This document shows positions 32,451 to 41,244 of a stretch of DNA of 64,000 bases, in pieces. Where the stretch lies: NCBI GenBank assembly GCA_034437535.1, contig DAOTTZ010000137.1, positions 10,149 through 74,148 of the forward strand. The letters run 5' to 3'. The DNA is from J038 sp034437535 (GTDB lineage Bacteria; Chloroflexota; Anaerolineae; Aggregatilineales; Phototrophicaceae). The translations under genes were made by a program, and so were the position numbers. Under the pieces are notes generated by a model. The model saw nothing but the letters and a program-made list of their open reading frames with translations, searched no databases and was not told the origin of the DNA. How positions within the stretch are numbered: the first letter of the stretch is position 1; each line of letters starts with the position of its first letter.

Positions 32451-35021
32451 CTACGGGTTCAGGCCCAGCCCTTGCAGGGTCTCGATGGTGCTCTGCGGGA
32501 GCATAACGGCGTCGATCACATGGATGATACCGTTGCTCGCTTGCACATCGGTCATGGTCACGTTGACGGCACCATTGAGCACGACGCCATCTTCGGTCAC
32601 GGTGATGGCGATTGCCTCGCCTTGGATTGTCGCGACGGATTGGCCGTCAAGCGTGAGGACAGTTTCCGCCGGGGTCGCGCCTTCTACGACGTGATAGCCC
32701 AGGATGTCAATCAGAATATCCGGGAAGGCCAGCGCGTCTTCGATGGCGATGCCCAGACCGGCGGCCAGGTCGTCAAACGCGGCGTTGGTCGGCGCGAAGA
32801 CGGTGAAATCACCCTCCGGGTCGCTCAACGCGGTGGCGTAATCCGGCGCGGCTTCAGTCAGTACCATTGCCAGCGTGCTGAAGTTTTCATCAGTCGTGGC
32901 GATTTCCGCGATGGTCATACCGCTGGTATCCATCGCATCGCCTTCGGCCATTTCTTCGCCTTCAGCCATGCCTTCTTCTTCGGCGGCGTCATCACCACCA
33001 CCCAGGCCGAAGATGCGGTCGGCGGCAGATTGGATCTGCTCGCTGGTCGCGCCGACTGGCTCCGCTTCTTCTTCTTCAACGGCGGCGGGTTCAGTTTCCA
33101 GCAGACCGAGCTCGCTCAGGGTCGCCAGTGCGCTATCAGGTACCAGCACGCTGTCGATGAGGTGAACGACGCCGTTACTCGCCATGATGTCAGTTGCGAT
33201 CACGGTGGTGGTGTCGTCCAGCATGACAGAGCCTTCCATCACGCTGATGGCGATGGCTTCACCTTGAAGGGTGGGGACTTCGCCACCATCCAGGCCCAGC
33301 ACGCCTTCGGCATCAACGAAGCCGACGACGACATGATAACCCAGGATGTCACGGAGCAGTTCCGGTTGGGCCAGGGCGTCTTCGGCGGTCAGGCCGAGGT
33401 CGCTGAGCAGGGCCTCAAACGCGGCGTTGGTCGGCGCGAAGACTGTGAACTCACCTTCCGGGTCGGCCAGAGCTTCGGCGTAATCCGGTGCGGCGGCAGT
33501 CAACACGGTGACCAGCAGGCTCAGGTCTTCTGTGGCAGAGGCGATCTCTACGATGGTGCCGGGTGTTTCTTCGGCCATCATTTCTTCGCCTTCAGCCATG
33601 CCTTCTTCTTCGGCGGCGTCATCACCACCACCCAGGCCGAAGATGCGGTCGGCGGCAGATTGGATCTGCTCGCTGGTCGCGCCGGCTGGTTCGGCTTCTT
33701 CTTCAGCGGCGGCTTCTTCACCACCACCAGCCAGTGTTTCGGCGATTGCCGGCGGGATCAGCACACCGTCGATGATGTGAACCACACCATTATCTGCGAA
33801 GAAATCCAGCCCGCCTTCAACGCGGAGCGGGGCATTATCAACGAAGATACCGTTTTCGGTTTGCGTCACGGTAATCGGTTCGCCGTAGAGTGTATCGGCG
33901 ACGAACGTCCCTTCATTTTCTTCTAGCAGGCCCACCACAGCGGCGGAGTCCACGCTTTGCGGGACGACGTGATATTGCAGGATTTGTGTCAGGGTAGCGG
34001 TATCCGCCAGGATTGCGTTGAAGGTCTCTTCACCCACAGTGGCGGCTAATTCCGCGAAAGCGGCATCAGACGGCGCGAACACGGTCAGGTCAGAAGCCGG
34101 GTCAGAGAGGGCTTCCAGGATGGCCGGGTCTGCGGCTTGCACAGCGGCCAGCAGGGTGGTGAACTGGGCTGGCTCTGCACTGGAAGCCTGGACGACCAGG
34201 TCAGCCAGGGTGAAGGCCCCGTCATCAGCGGCGGCGGTGTCTTCAGCGGCATCTTCTTCGCCGTCATCTGCTTGGCCCAGGCTGAAGATGCGATCTGCCG
34301 CACTTTCAATCTGGCGGGCGGATGCGCCATCACGCGGGGTGAAGGTGGCGACAGCCACTTCCGGCGCGTCCGGCGTGCCGATAGCCGCGATCAGGTAGAA
34401 GGTGCCAGCATCCAGGGCGGTGCCCGGTGCAGAGAGGATCGCGGTGGTGGGGTCACCATCCGGCGTGATGCTCAGGTCGTAGGTGCCGGCGGGGACGTCA
34501 AAGGTGAAGGCCCCGTCATTGTCACCGATGGTGCCGGGGTAACCGAGCGCATCGACCAGCACAGTGGCACCAGCGCGGACGTCAACGATGGGCGCACCTT
34601 CGATGGCATGGAAGGCCGTCACACGGGCATCTTCCGCACCCAGGTCGCTATAATCTTCCACGATGACCTGCGCGGTCAGTGTGCCAGCTTCTAATGAGCC
34701 GATGGCGGCGGCAGTGTAGAAGGTGCCTTCCGCCAGGTCAAAATCTGCCGGGCCGATGGCCGCCGCTTCCAGGCCAGCCCCTGCCGGGGAGACCGCGACG
34801 GTGTAAGTGCCAGCATCCAGGTTGATGAAATCGGTCACAGTGCCGAATTCTAACCCTTCGACGGCGGCTTCCCCGTTGACGAAGACGTCAACTGCGGGGG
34901 TATCAGGCGAGAAGTGGGCCACACGGATGTTGGTTCCCTCATCTTGCGCGAAAACAGACGACATTAGGAGAGCTGTTAAGGCCAGCATTCCTAACGCGAT
35001 TACAAACCTCATTCGCTTCAT
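32451..35021 (-). CDS. Large secreted protein: DUF4397 repeats plus three fasciclin (FAS1) domains
   Basis: 856 residues from ATG 35021 (AAGGAGA 8 bases before); the open frame extends further upstream without coding character. A signal peptide (MKRMRFVIALGMLALTALLMSSVFA) is followed by two DUF4397-type beta-sandwich units (IRVAHFSPDTPAVDVFVNG..., then ARVTAFHAIEGAPIVDVRAG). Three FAS1 domains follow, each with TVFAPxxAAF, a YHVV motif and NGVVHxIDxVL. The linkers are acidic and carry a repeated SAADRIF(G/S)LG motif three times; two copies are nearly identical at the DNA level. A surface-adhesion or matrix role is likely. Pro-poor, Glu/Ala-rich linkers differ from the Thr/Pro linkers of the neighbouring lipoprotein. 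Confidence 0.9.
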   Translation of the reverse strand: MKRMRFVIALGMLALTALLMSSVFAQDEGTNIRVAHFSPDTPAVDVFVNGEAAVEGLEFGTVTDFINLDAGTYTVAVSPAGAGLEAAAIGPADFDLAEGTFYTAAAIGSLEAGTLTAQVIVEDYSDLGAEDARVTAFHAIEGAPIVDVRAGATVLVDALGYPGTIGDNDGAFTFDVPAGTYDLSITPDGDPTTAILSAPGTALDAGTFYLIAAIGTPDAPEVAVATFTPRDGASARQIESAADRIFSLGQADDGEEDAAEDTAAADDGAFTLADLVVQASSAEPAQFTTLLAAVQAADPAILEALSDPASDLTVFAPSDAAFAELAATVGEETFNAILADTATLTQILQYHVVPQSVDSAAVVGLLEENEGTFVADTLYGEPITVTQTENGIFVDNAPLRVEGGLDFFADNGVVHIIDGVLIPPAIAETLAGGGEEAAAEEEAEPAGATSEQIQSAADRIFGLGGGDDAAEEEGMAEGEEMMAEETPGTIVEIASATEDLSLLVTVLTAAAPDYAEALADPEGEFTVFAPTNAAFEALLSDLGLTAEDALAQPELLRDILGYHVVVGFVDAEGVLGLDGGEVPTLQGEAIAISVMEGSVMLDDTTTVIATDIMASNGVVHLIDSVLVPDSALATLSELGLLETEPAAVEEEEAEPVGATSEQIQSAADRIFGLGGGDDAAEEEGMAEGEEMAEGDAMDTSGMTIAEIATTDENFSTLAMVLTEAAPDYATALSDPEGDFTVFAPTNAAFDDLAAGLGIAIEDALAFPDILIDILGYHVVEGATPAETVLTLDGQSVATIQGEAIAITVTEDGVVLNGAVNVTMTDVQASNGIIHVIDAVMLPQSTIETLQGLGLNP
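32949..33054. repeat. 106-bp perfect direct repeat, copy 1
   Basis: Identical to 33579-33684 with a 630-bp offset. It encodes the linker with SAADRIFGLGGGDD and the following acidic Met/Glu stretch of the big fasciclin protein, so a FAS1-plus-linker unit was duplicated recently or is kept alike by gene conversion. Confidence 0.9.
33579..33684. repeat. 106-bp perfect direct repeat, copy 2
   Basis: Second copy of 32949-33054 within the same gene. Recombination between the two would delete or add exactly 210 codons, one FAS1 domain, without shifting the frame. Confidence 0.9.
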
Positions 35022-35154
35022 TAAAACTATCTCCTTGTGTATTGTGCCAGTGGAGGCTGGCTGAATCAAAATATATTGAACCAAGCGTAATTGTCCCCAG
35101 CCATAATAAGGGATTAATGAGTTGAGTTTAAGAGTCGTGTGAATGGGACGGTTA

Positions 35155-35183
35155 TTGACATTCAAACCGTTTGCTTGCATAGT
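35155..35183 (+). promoter_or_regulatory. Sigma-70-type promoter of ddl
   Basis: A perfect -35 TTGACA (35155-35160), a 17-base spacer, and a -10 CATAGT (35178-35183, four of six). The start of transcription would be near 35190, which supports ATG 35221 as the ddl start rather than 35143 or 35194. Confidence 0.6.
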
Positions 35184-35220
35184 ATTGCCTACGATGTTTA
35201 CGGCAGTTGAAAGGCGCGTT

Positions 35221-36423
35221 ATGGGCGCACAGCGACAGACGACAGTGGCTGTCATTTTTGGCGGACGAAGTGTAGAACACGACGTCAGCGTGGTGACCGG
35301 CCACCAGATTATGGATGCGTTTGACCGGTCACGGTATGAGGTCATCCCGGTCTTTATCACCCGTGATGGCAAATGGTATACTGGCGAACCGCTGATGTCG
35401 CTGAAGAACTTCCAGGATGAAGTCATCAGCTATAAGGGCGTGGTGAGCGCGATACTTTCCCCCAGCGTACAACATCACGGCTTGATCGTGAACCCGATTG
35501 TCGGGCGGTTGCAGAAGAACGAGATCAAGCGGGTGGATGTGGTTTTCCCCGCTGTTCACGGCTCTCATGGGGAAGACGGCACGTTGCAAGGTCTGCTGGA
35601 ACTGGCGGATATTCCTTATGTGGGTTGTGGTGTGCTTTCCAGCGCAGTGGCGAACGATAAAGCCCTGACAAAAGCCATCTTACGGCAGAACGACATCCCC
35701 ATCGTGAACGGGATCGACTTTTCTCGCGAAGATTGGCTGGCGGATAAAGGCGCGGTTGTCAAGCAGATCGAACGAGACGTCGGTTACCCGGTATTCGTCA
35801 AGCCGGTGACGCTTGGCTCTAGCATCGGGGTAGCCCGCGCTGATGAAGCTGACTCCTTGATGATGGCGATTGACATCGCCGCCAGCTTTGACCGGCGGGT
35901 GCTGGTCGAGCAGGCCATTGTTGGCGCGGCGGAGATCAATTGCGCCGTCATCGGCTACGATGACCAGATCGAAGCGTCCTTGCTGGAGCAACCCGTCTCC
36001 TGGGAAGAATTTTTGACATATGAGGAAAAATACATGCGCGGCGGCGGTGGCATGAAAAGTGCCGAGCGCGTCATCCCGGCAGATATTTCTGCTGATTTGA
36101 CGGAGAAAATCCAGGCTTTGGCGGTACAAGCCTTCCGTGCGATTGACGGGCGCGGCACCGCTCGTATTGACTTCTTGCTGGCGGATGACGAAACAGTGTA
36201 CCTCAACGAGATCAACACGATGCCGGGGTCGCTGGCGTTTTACCTGTGGCAGGAGATGGGATATTCAAACAGCGAAGTGGTTGACCGGCTGGTGACATTG
36301 GCGCGGGATGCCTACGCCGATAAACGGCGAAACACATACAATTATCAGACGAGCTTGATCGAATTGACTGCCGCACGCGGTCTTAAAGGGGCCAAAGGGG
36401 CGAAATCCGCCCGATCCTCTTGA
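35221..36423 (+). CDS. ddl: D-alanine--D-alanine ligase
   Basis: Joins two D-Ala using ATP for peptidoglycan precursors. 400 residues from ATG 35221. Motifs: VIFGGRSVEHDVSVVTG (N-terminal substrate/phosphate loop), PAVHGSHGEDGTLQGLLEL, YVGCGVLSSAVANDKALTK, FVKPVTLGSSIGVAR (ATP-binding lysine and Ser-Ser-x-G-V loop), EEKYMRGGGG (omega loop) and the metal-binding YLNEINTMPGS. The omega loop holds E-E-K-Y, in line with D-Ala-D-Ala rather than the D-lactate-specific forms; this is tentative. The C terminus is a basic repetitive tail (KGAKGAKSARSS) not needed for the fold. It would feed the MurF-like ligase encoded 13 kb upstream. Confidence 0.94.
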   Translation: MGAQRQTTVAVIFGGRSVEHDVSVVTGHQIMDAFDRSRYEVIPVFITRDGKWYTGEPLMSLKNFQDEVISYKGVVSAILSPSVQHHGLIVNPIVGRLQKNEIKRVDVVFPAVHGSHGEDGTLQGLLELADIPYVGCGVLSSAVANDKALTKAILRQNDIPIVNGIDFSREDWLADKGAVVKQIERDVGYPVFVKPVTLGSSIGVARADEADSLMMAIDIAASFDRRVLVEQAIVGAAEINCAVIGYDDQIEASLLEQPVSWEEFLTYEEKYMRGGGGMKSAERVIPADISADLTEKIQALAVQAFRAIDGRGTARIDFLLADDETVYLNEINTMPGSLAFYLWQEMGYSNSEVVDRLVTLARDAYADKRRNTYNYQTSLIELTAARGLKGAKGAKSARSS

Positions 36424-36498
36424 TCGAATTCGCCAATCTCCGCGAATTCCATTACAATCGAATAGCTTGCATCGGCTGTGAACATTGGAGTGTTGCCC

Positions 36499-38820
36499 TT
36501 GACTCGACAGTCTCTTTTCGGATTGATGACGATATTTGCTTTTGCGCTGGCGGCCTGTGGCGGTACAGATGACCCGTCAGAGCGTCCAACGACCCTACAA
36601 GGGGCCGTCGTGCCGACACGGGTGACTCCAACGCCGACCGCGACGTTGCCCCCTACGTCTACGTTGACGGCGACATTAACGCTGACATCAACCCAGACGC
36701 CCCTGCCGACTGATACGCCCGAACCGACCGCGACACCTGATCCGACCGTGACGCCGGAACCGACCGAGACACCCGATCCGACCGTGACGCCCGAACCGAC
36801 CGAGACACCGGAACCGACCGAAACCGCGATATTGACCCCAACACCGATGCCGACGGCGACTCCGGCGGAAGCGGCTGATGCCACAATGATTGATTATGGG
36901 GCGGTCGTCACCGGGCAGTTGGGTGGGGATTTGTTCGAAGACCTGTACCAGTTTTCCGCGACGGCAGATGACGTGGTGACGATCCGCATGGAGGGCTTGA
37001 CCGGGAACCTGGATCCGTTGTTGATCTTGCGCGGGCCAGATGGTGAGGATCTGGTCAGCAATGATGATGTGACCCCCGGCCAGAGCCGGGATGCCGAAAT
37101 TTCTGTCTATATCATCGAAGAGACAGGGGTATATACCATCGTCGCGACGCGCTTTAGTGGGGCCTTTGGCACGTCGAGCGGGGAATATGAACTCAAGCTA
37201 GAGAACGTGCCGCAGACCCTTGAGGGTAACCAGAACGGCGGGGTCGCTTATGGCGATCTGTTGACCGGCATCATCAGCAATGAGACCCCGGAGCAGATCT
37301 TTAACTTCGCCGGCAACGCGGGCGATGTGATCGACATCCGCCTGACCGCGCTAACCGGCAACCTGGATCCACTTCTGATTCTGCTGGCCCCCAACGGTGA
37401 AGAATTGGTCGTCAATGATGATGACCCGGCGGGTGGATTTAACGCTTATATTGGAGAATTCGTCCTGCCGGAAGACGGGTTATATACGATTATCGCGTCA
37501 CGCTTTAACCGGCAGGCGGGCAACAGTGCCGGGGAATTTGAATTGGTGCTGGATGTGATCGACCGCATCGACCCGGCGGCAGATCTCCCTGCGGTGGATG
37601 CCGTCTCGCTGGAACTGGGGGAGATCCGCCAGGGGACGATCACATCAGAGCGGCCCTATCAGTTGTTCAGCTTCTCTGCCAATGCGGGTGATTTGCTTGA
37701 GATCAACATGACGGCGGCGGGCGGTGATCTTGACCCGTATTTGATCCTCAATGCGCCAGATGGAACACCGCTGTTGCGTAACGATGATCGCGTCAGTAAT
37801 GATTTCGACTCCCGGCTGGTGGTTGAAATACCGGAAGACGGCACTTATGTCATCGTCGCCACGCGGTTCGAGCGTCTGCTTGGTGACACCGAAGGCGACT
37901 TTGAGATCAGCGTAAAGGTTGCTTCGGACGATGCGGCGTTGACTGAAGATGGTTTCATCGAGGTGATTGGCTACGGTGACGATCAACCGGGGTCTCTTTC
38001 CGACGACAACTCAACCGACTTTTATACCTTTTACGGCGATATTGGTGAGGTGATCGACCTACGGATGTTCGCCGCCGAAGATGCCGAGCTGGACGTAGGG
38101 ATCTTGCTGGAAGATCGCTTTGGGATGACCATCGCTAGTTCAGACGACAACCTGTTTTTAGACACCATCACCGATGCCGGCCTGCTGGATTTCGCCCTGC
38201 CATATAGTGGGTTTTACACCATCGTCAGCGGTCGCTTCCAGGGGGAGGGAGATTATACGCTGGTGCTGGATGTGGTGGCGGAAGACGTGACCGAGCAACC
38301 GTTCACCTATGCGCCGGTTTCCGATGGTGATTCCGGTGGTGTGTTGCTGGAAGATGACGACGCACGGTTCAACGCTTATCTGTCGGTTGGGGATTGGGTG
38401 GTGAATGACGAAGAATTCGAGTCGTTCGGCCTGTTGACGGTGCATGTGCCATTGCTGGAAGACGGGCAGACCATCGCCCGCGCCCAACTCGACCTGACGC
38501 AATGCTTTGACGTCAACGACCGGGGGTCATTCACCGAGTATGACGGCTTGACCATCACTTACCTGGGCGGGACGGATGACGTGAGCGAGCGGCCCACCGC
38601 CCTCACTGAGTTTGAGCCGTTCGCCACGTTGACGGATTGTGACGTGATCGACATCACGCCTTACCTCACAACCGCCATTGAAGACGGCGTGCGGTTTATG
38701 CAATTTCAGCTAGCGATGAACACCCCCTCTGCTGAACTGGCGACCAATGACGAGATCAACGCGATTATCTTCGTCAATCCGTTGGTGCCGGTCACCTTCA
38801 GCGACGAGCCGGACTCATAA
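36499..38820 (+). CDS. Lipoprotein with a Thr/Pro-rich stalk and four PPC-type domains
   Basis: About 773 residues. TTG 36499 is chosen because GGAG lies 8 bases upstream and it gives a classic lipoprotein signal, MTRQSLFGLMTIFAFALAAC (lipobox LAAC); GTG 36478 is the alternative. A ~90-residue Thr/Pro/Glu stalk built on TPEPTETPDPTV follows, then four bacterial pre-peptidase C-terminal-like units, each with 'Y-x-F-x-A-x-x-G-D-x-x-x-I-x-x' and 'L-D-P-L-L-I-L-x-x-P-x-G-x-x-L' (GNLDPLLILRGPDG, GNLDPLLILLAPNG, GDLDPYLILNAPDG and a divergent fourth). A further C-terminal domain is unassigned. No protease domain is attached, so it is probably a surface-exposed binding protein. Confidence 0.82.
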   Translation: MTRQSLFGLMTIFAFALAACGGTDDPSERPTTLQGAVVPTRVTPTPTATLPPTSTLTATLTLTSTQTPLPTDTPEPTATPDPTVTPEPTETPDPTVTPEPTETPEPTETAILTPTPMPTATPAEAADATMIDYGAVVTGQLGGDLFEDLYQFSATADDVVTIRMEGLTGNLDPLLILRGPDGEDLVSNDDVTPGQSRDAEISVYIIEETGVYTIVATRFSGAFGTSSGEYELKLENVPQTLEGNQNGGVAYGDLLTGIISNETPEQIFNFAGNAGDVIDIRLTALTGNLDPLLILLAPNGEELVVNDDDPAGGFNAYIGEFVLPEDGLYTIIASRFNRQAGNSAGEFELVLDVIDRIDPAADLPAVDAVSLELGEIRQGTITSERPYQLFSFSANAGDLLEINMTAAGGDLDPYLILNAPDGTPLLRNDDRVSNDFDSRLVVEIPEDGTYVIVATRFERLLGDTEGDFEISVKVASDDAALTEDGFIEVIGYGDDQPGSLSDDNSTDFYTFYGDIGEVIDLRMFAAEDAELDVGILLEDRFGMTIASSDDNLFLDTITDAGLLDFALPYSGFYTIVSGRFQGEGDYTLVLDVVAEDVTEQPFTYAPVSDGDSGGVLLEDDDARFNAYLSVGDWVVNDEEFESFGLLTVHVPLLEDGQTIARAQLDLTQCFDVNDRGSFTEYDGLTITYLGGTDDVSERPTALTEFEPFATLTDCDVIDITPYLTTAIEDGVRFMQFQLAMNTPSAELATNDEINAIIFVNPLVPVTFSDEPDS

Positions 38821-39519
38821 CCGCCGCTGAGAGACAAAGCGATACCCGACGCCGTATTCATTGTGGATATACGTCGGGTTTTTGTAATCCGGTTCGATTT
38901 TGCGGCGTAAGTGCGAGACGTAAATGCGCGGGTAGTGGTGTTCGGTCTTGTATTCTGGCCCCCACACCTGTTCTAAGATCTCGCCGAAGGTCAACACCTC
39001 GCCGTCGTTCTGGATGAACAAGGTGAGCAGGTTAAATTCGGTCGGCGTCAGCCGGACTTCTTTCTCATCAATGTAAACCCGCCGGGTGCTAATATCGATG
39101 GTCATATAGGTGTCGTCGTATTGCAAGACCTGTTTTTTGGCGTCTTCTTCCATCCGGGTGCGGCGGAGCAAGGCTTTGATGCGGGCGGCCAGTTCAATAT
39201 CACCCAATGGTTTGAGCATGTACTCGTCTGCGCCGATGTCTAGCCCTTCGGCGATGTCTTCTTCGGTGATGGCGGTCGCACTCATCATCAAGATCGGCAC
39301 ATTGGATTTGGCCCGGATGTGGCGGCAGACGTCGCGCCCGCTCATATCTGGCAGGACGACATCGAGCATCACTAGATCAGGTCGCGTGTCTTCGAACTTG
39401 CGTAACCCAACGCGCCCACTGGTAGCGACGAAGACTTCGTAGCCGGTATCTGCCAGGTTGATCTGAAGTACCCGCGCCATGCTGGTATCATCTTCTACGA
39501 TTAGAATGCGCGATGTCAT
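38815..39519 (-). CDS. OmpR/PhoB-family response regulator, orphan
   Basis: 234 residues. The receiver domain has the acidic pocket D10/D11, phosphorylation site D53 (LVMLDVVLPDMSG), a T/S switch in MMSATA and K103 (YMLKPLG). The winged-helix DNA-binding domain has RLTPTEFNLLTLFIQNDGEVLTFGEILEQVWG and ends YGVGYRF. It activates or represses promoters when phosphorylated. No histidine kinase is adjacent, so the partner is encoded elsewhere. Its end overlaps the convergent lipoprotein gene by 6 bases. Confidence 0.94.
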   Translation of the reverse strand: MTSRILIVEDDTSMARVLQINLADTGYEVFVATSGRVGLRKFEDTRPDLVMLDVVLPDMSGRDVCRHIRAKSNVPILMMSATAITEEDIAEGLDIGADEYMLKPLGDIELAARIKALLRRTRMEEDAKKQVLQYDDTYMTIDISTRRVYIDEKEVRLTPTEFNLLTLFIQNDGEVLTFGEILEQVWGPEYKTEHHYPRIYVSHLRRKIEPDYKNPTYIHNEYGVGYRFVSQRRL

Positions 39520-39638
39520 GTAATTTTTTCCCCAATACGTGTACCCGCTTCTAGTCTACCTTCCGGGGTTCTATTGTGCAAAAGTTAATATAGGTGTGCT
39601 ACGCTTGTTCCATTTTCAAGGAAACGAACAGAGCCGAT

Positions 39639-41174
39639 GTGACCTACAAAGACCAACACAGTGTAGCACGCTTGCGCCGGGTGGCCTGGCGGCAATGGGG
39701 CTATGACAGCCTGCCGGGGGCGTTGGCCTGGCTGGCCCTGGCCGGGTGTCTGTTGGGGGCGGTAGTGGCCCCATATCCATTATTGGCCGTCGGGAGCCTG
39801 CTGGTATTTTATTCATTGATCCGGTTTTTAATCGCGGCCCTGGCGAACTTACGCGGCCTCAAGCGCGTTCATCAGGCCGGGCAGACCGATTGGCAGGCGG
39901 CTTATCGTCAGCACGCCCCGGCGGATGCAGTGGCGTGGGAGGCTGTGCATCATCTGGTCATCGTGCCAAATTATGCCGAATCCGCGGATGTGCTGTCGCG
40001 CTCTTTGCGGCAGTTGGCCGCCTGTGATGGGGCCGGGCAGATGACGGTGGTGCTGGCGATGGAAGCCCGCGAACGTGAGGCCCAGCATAAGGCCGCGTTG
40101 CTCCAGGCGGAATTTGACGCTTGCTTCGCTAATTTGTTGGTCACGTTCCACCCGGATGGTTTGCCGGGGGAGCGGCGCTGTAAGAGTGCCAACCAGAATT
40201 GGGCGGTGCGCCAGGCGCGGCGTTTTTTGTTGGAGCAAGCCCAGCATGATCTGGATCATGTCGTGGTCACTACGATGGACGCGGATACGTTGTGGCATCC
40301 GCAATACTTCGCCGCGTTGACCTATGCTTTCGCCATCCACCCGGAGCGTTATGATCGCTTCTGGCAGGCTCCGATTCGGTATCATGCCAATGTGTATGAT
40401 GTGAACCCGGTTTTGCGCCTGGTCAACGCTTACGCGACAGCCTTTGAACTGGCCTTCTTGAGCGCGGACTGGTGGACGAGCCTGCCGATGTCGTCGTATT
40501 CGCTCAGCTTGCGCTTGCTGGCCGCGCATGAATACTGGGACCCGGATGTCATCGCGGATGAATGGCACATGTTCATCAAGGCGTATTGTGGCAGTGGCGG
40601 CGGGGTGCAGGTGGAGCCGATCTTTTTGCCCTTTTTGGCCGCCGCACCCGTCGGGGAGACGTTCCTGGCGGCCTGCAAAAATCGTTATCAGCAGTCGCTT
40701 CGTCATGCCTGGGGCAGTAAAGAATTCGGTTATGCGCTGGCGGCTTCCACCCAGGATGATGTCCCCGTCAAGCGGCGGGTGCGTTTGTTATCGCGCATCG
40801 GGCATGATGTCTTACTGCCGGGTGCCGGTTGGATCATTATCACGGTTGGGACGCAACTGCCGCTCTTGCTCCACACGGATTTACGCCATGCCTTCCTGAC
40901 GGACCCGCTGAGTTTCTTCCCGTTTTTGCTCTTACATGGTACCTTCGCCGTCTTTTTGATCCTGGCGATTTTGTTATGGCTGATGGACTTGCGGTTGCGC
41001 CCCCCCCGCCCACAGCCAGCCCAGACCGGGGGGCGTGAATGGGTGCTGGTGGCGGTCGGGTTCGTGGTGATGCCGTTGTTGACGTTGGTCTTTGTGGCTC
41101 TGCCGTTGCTCCATGCCCAAACCCGGCTTTTGCTGGGTAGTGACTTGGATTTTGACGTGACGCGCAAGCGGTAG
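39639..41174 (+). CDS. Membrane-bound family 2-like glycosyltransferase
   Basis: About 511 residues from GTG 39639 (an upstream GTG at 39594 is possible). Two N-terminal helices (about 30-75) precede a cytoplasmic GT-A domain: VIVPNYAESADVLSRSLRQL (nucleotide-sugar site), VVVTTMDADTLWHPQYF (DxD-like metal site D-A-D), and a late IADEWHMFIKAYC resembling the E/D-W-H acceptor motif of processive family 2 enzymes. At least three C-terminal helices follow. It transfers a sugar from a nucleotide donor to a lipid or polymer. The standard Q/RxxRW motif appears only as SLRHAWGSKEF. The acceptor is unknown. Confidence 0.8.
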   Translation: MTYKDQHSVARLRRVAWRQWGYDSLPGALAWLALAGCLLGAVVAPYPLLAVGSLLVFYSLIRFLIAALANLRGLKRVHQAGQTDWQAAYRQHAPADAVAWEAVHHLVIVPNYAESADVLSRSLRQLAACDGAGQMTVVLAMEAREREAQHKAALLQAEFDACFANLLVTFHPDGLPGERRCKSANQNWAVRQARRFLLEQAQHDLDHVVVTTMDADTLWHPQYFAALTYAFAIHPERYDRFWQAPIRYHANVYDVNPVLRLVNAYATAFELAFLSADWWTSLPMSSYSLSLRLLAAHEYWDPDVIADEWHMFIKAYCGSGGGVQVEPIFLPFLAAAPVGETFLAACKNRYQQSLRHAWGSKEFGYALAASTQDDVPVKRRVRLLSRIGHDVLLPGAGWIIITVGTQLPLLLHTDLRHAFLTDPLSFFPFLLLHGTFAVFLILAILLWLMDLRLRPPRPQPAQTGGREWVLVAVGFVVMPLLTLVFVALPLLHAQTRLLLGSDLDFDVTRKR

Positions 41175-41244
41175 GCTATGTTTCTAAAAAGAGATCTGTT
41201 ACAATCGAAGACCCACGCAAGCTAGTCTTTAGAAAGTTACCGTG

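Noticed and set aside
32406..33926. 506-codon plus-strand ORF opposite the large fasciclin gene
   Set aside because: Antisense of the FAS1 repeats; its own repeats only mirror the DNA repeat. The minus frame carries signal peptide, SD and FAS1 motifs.
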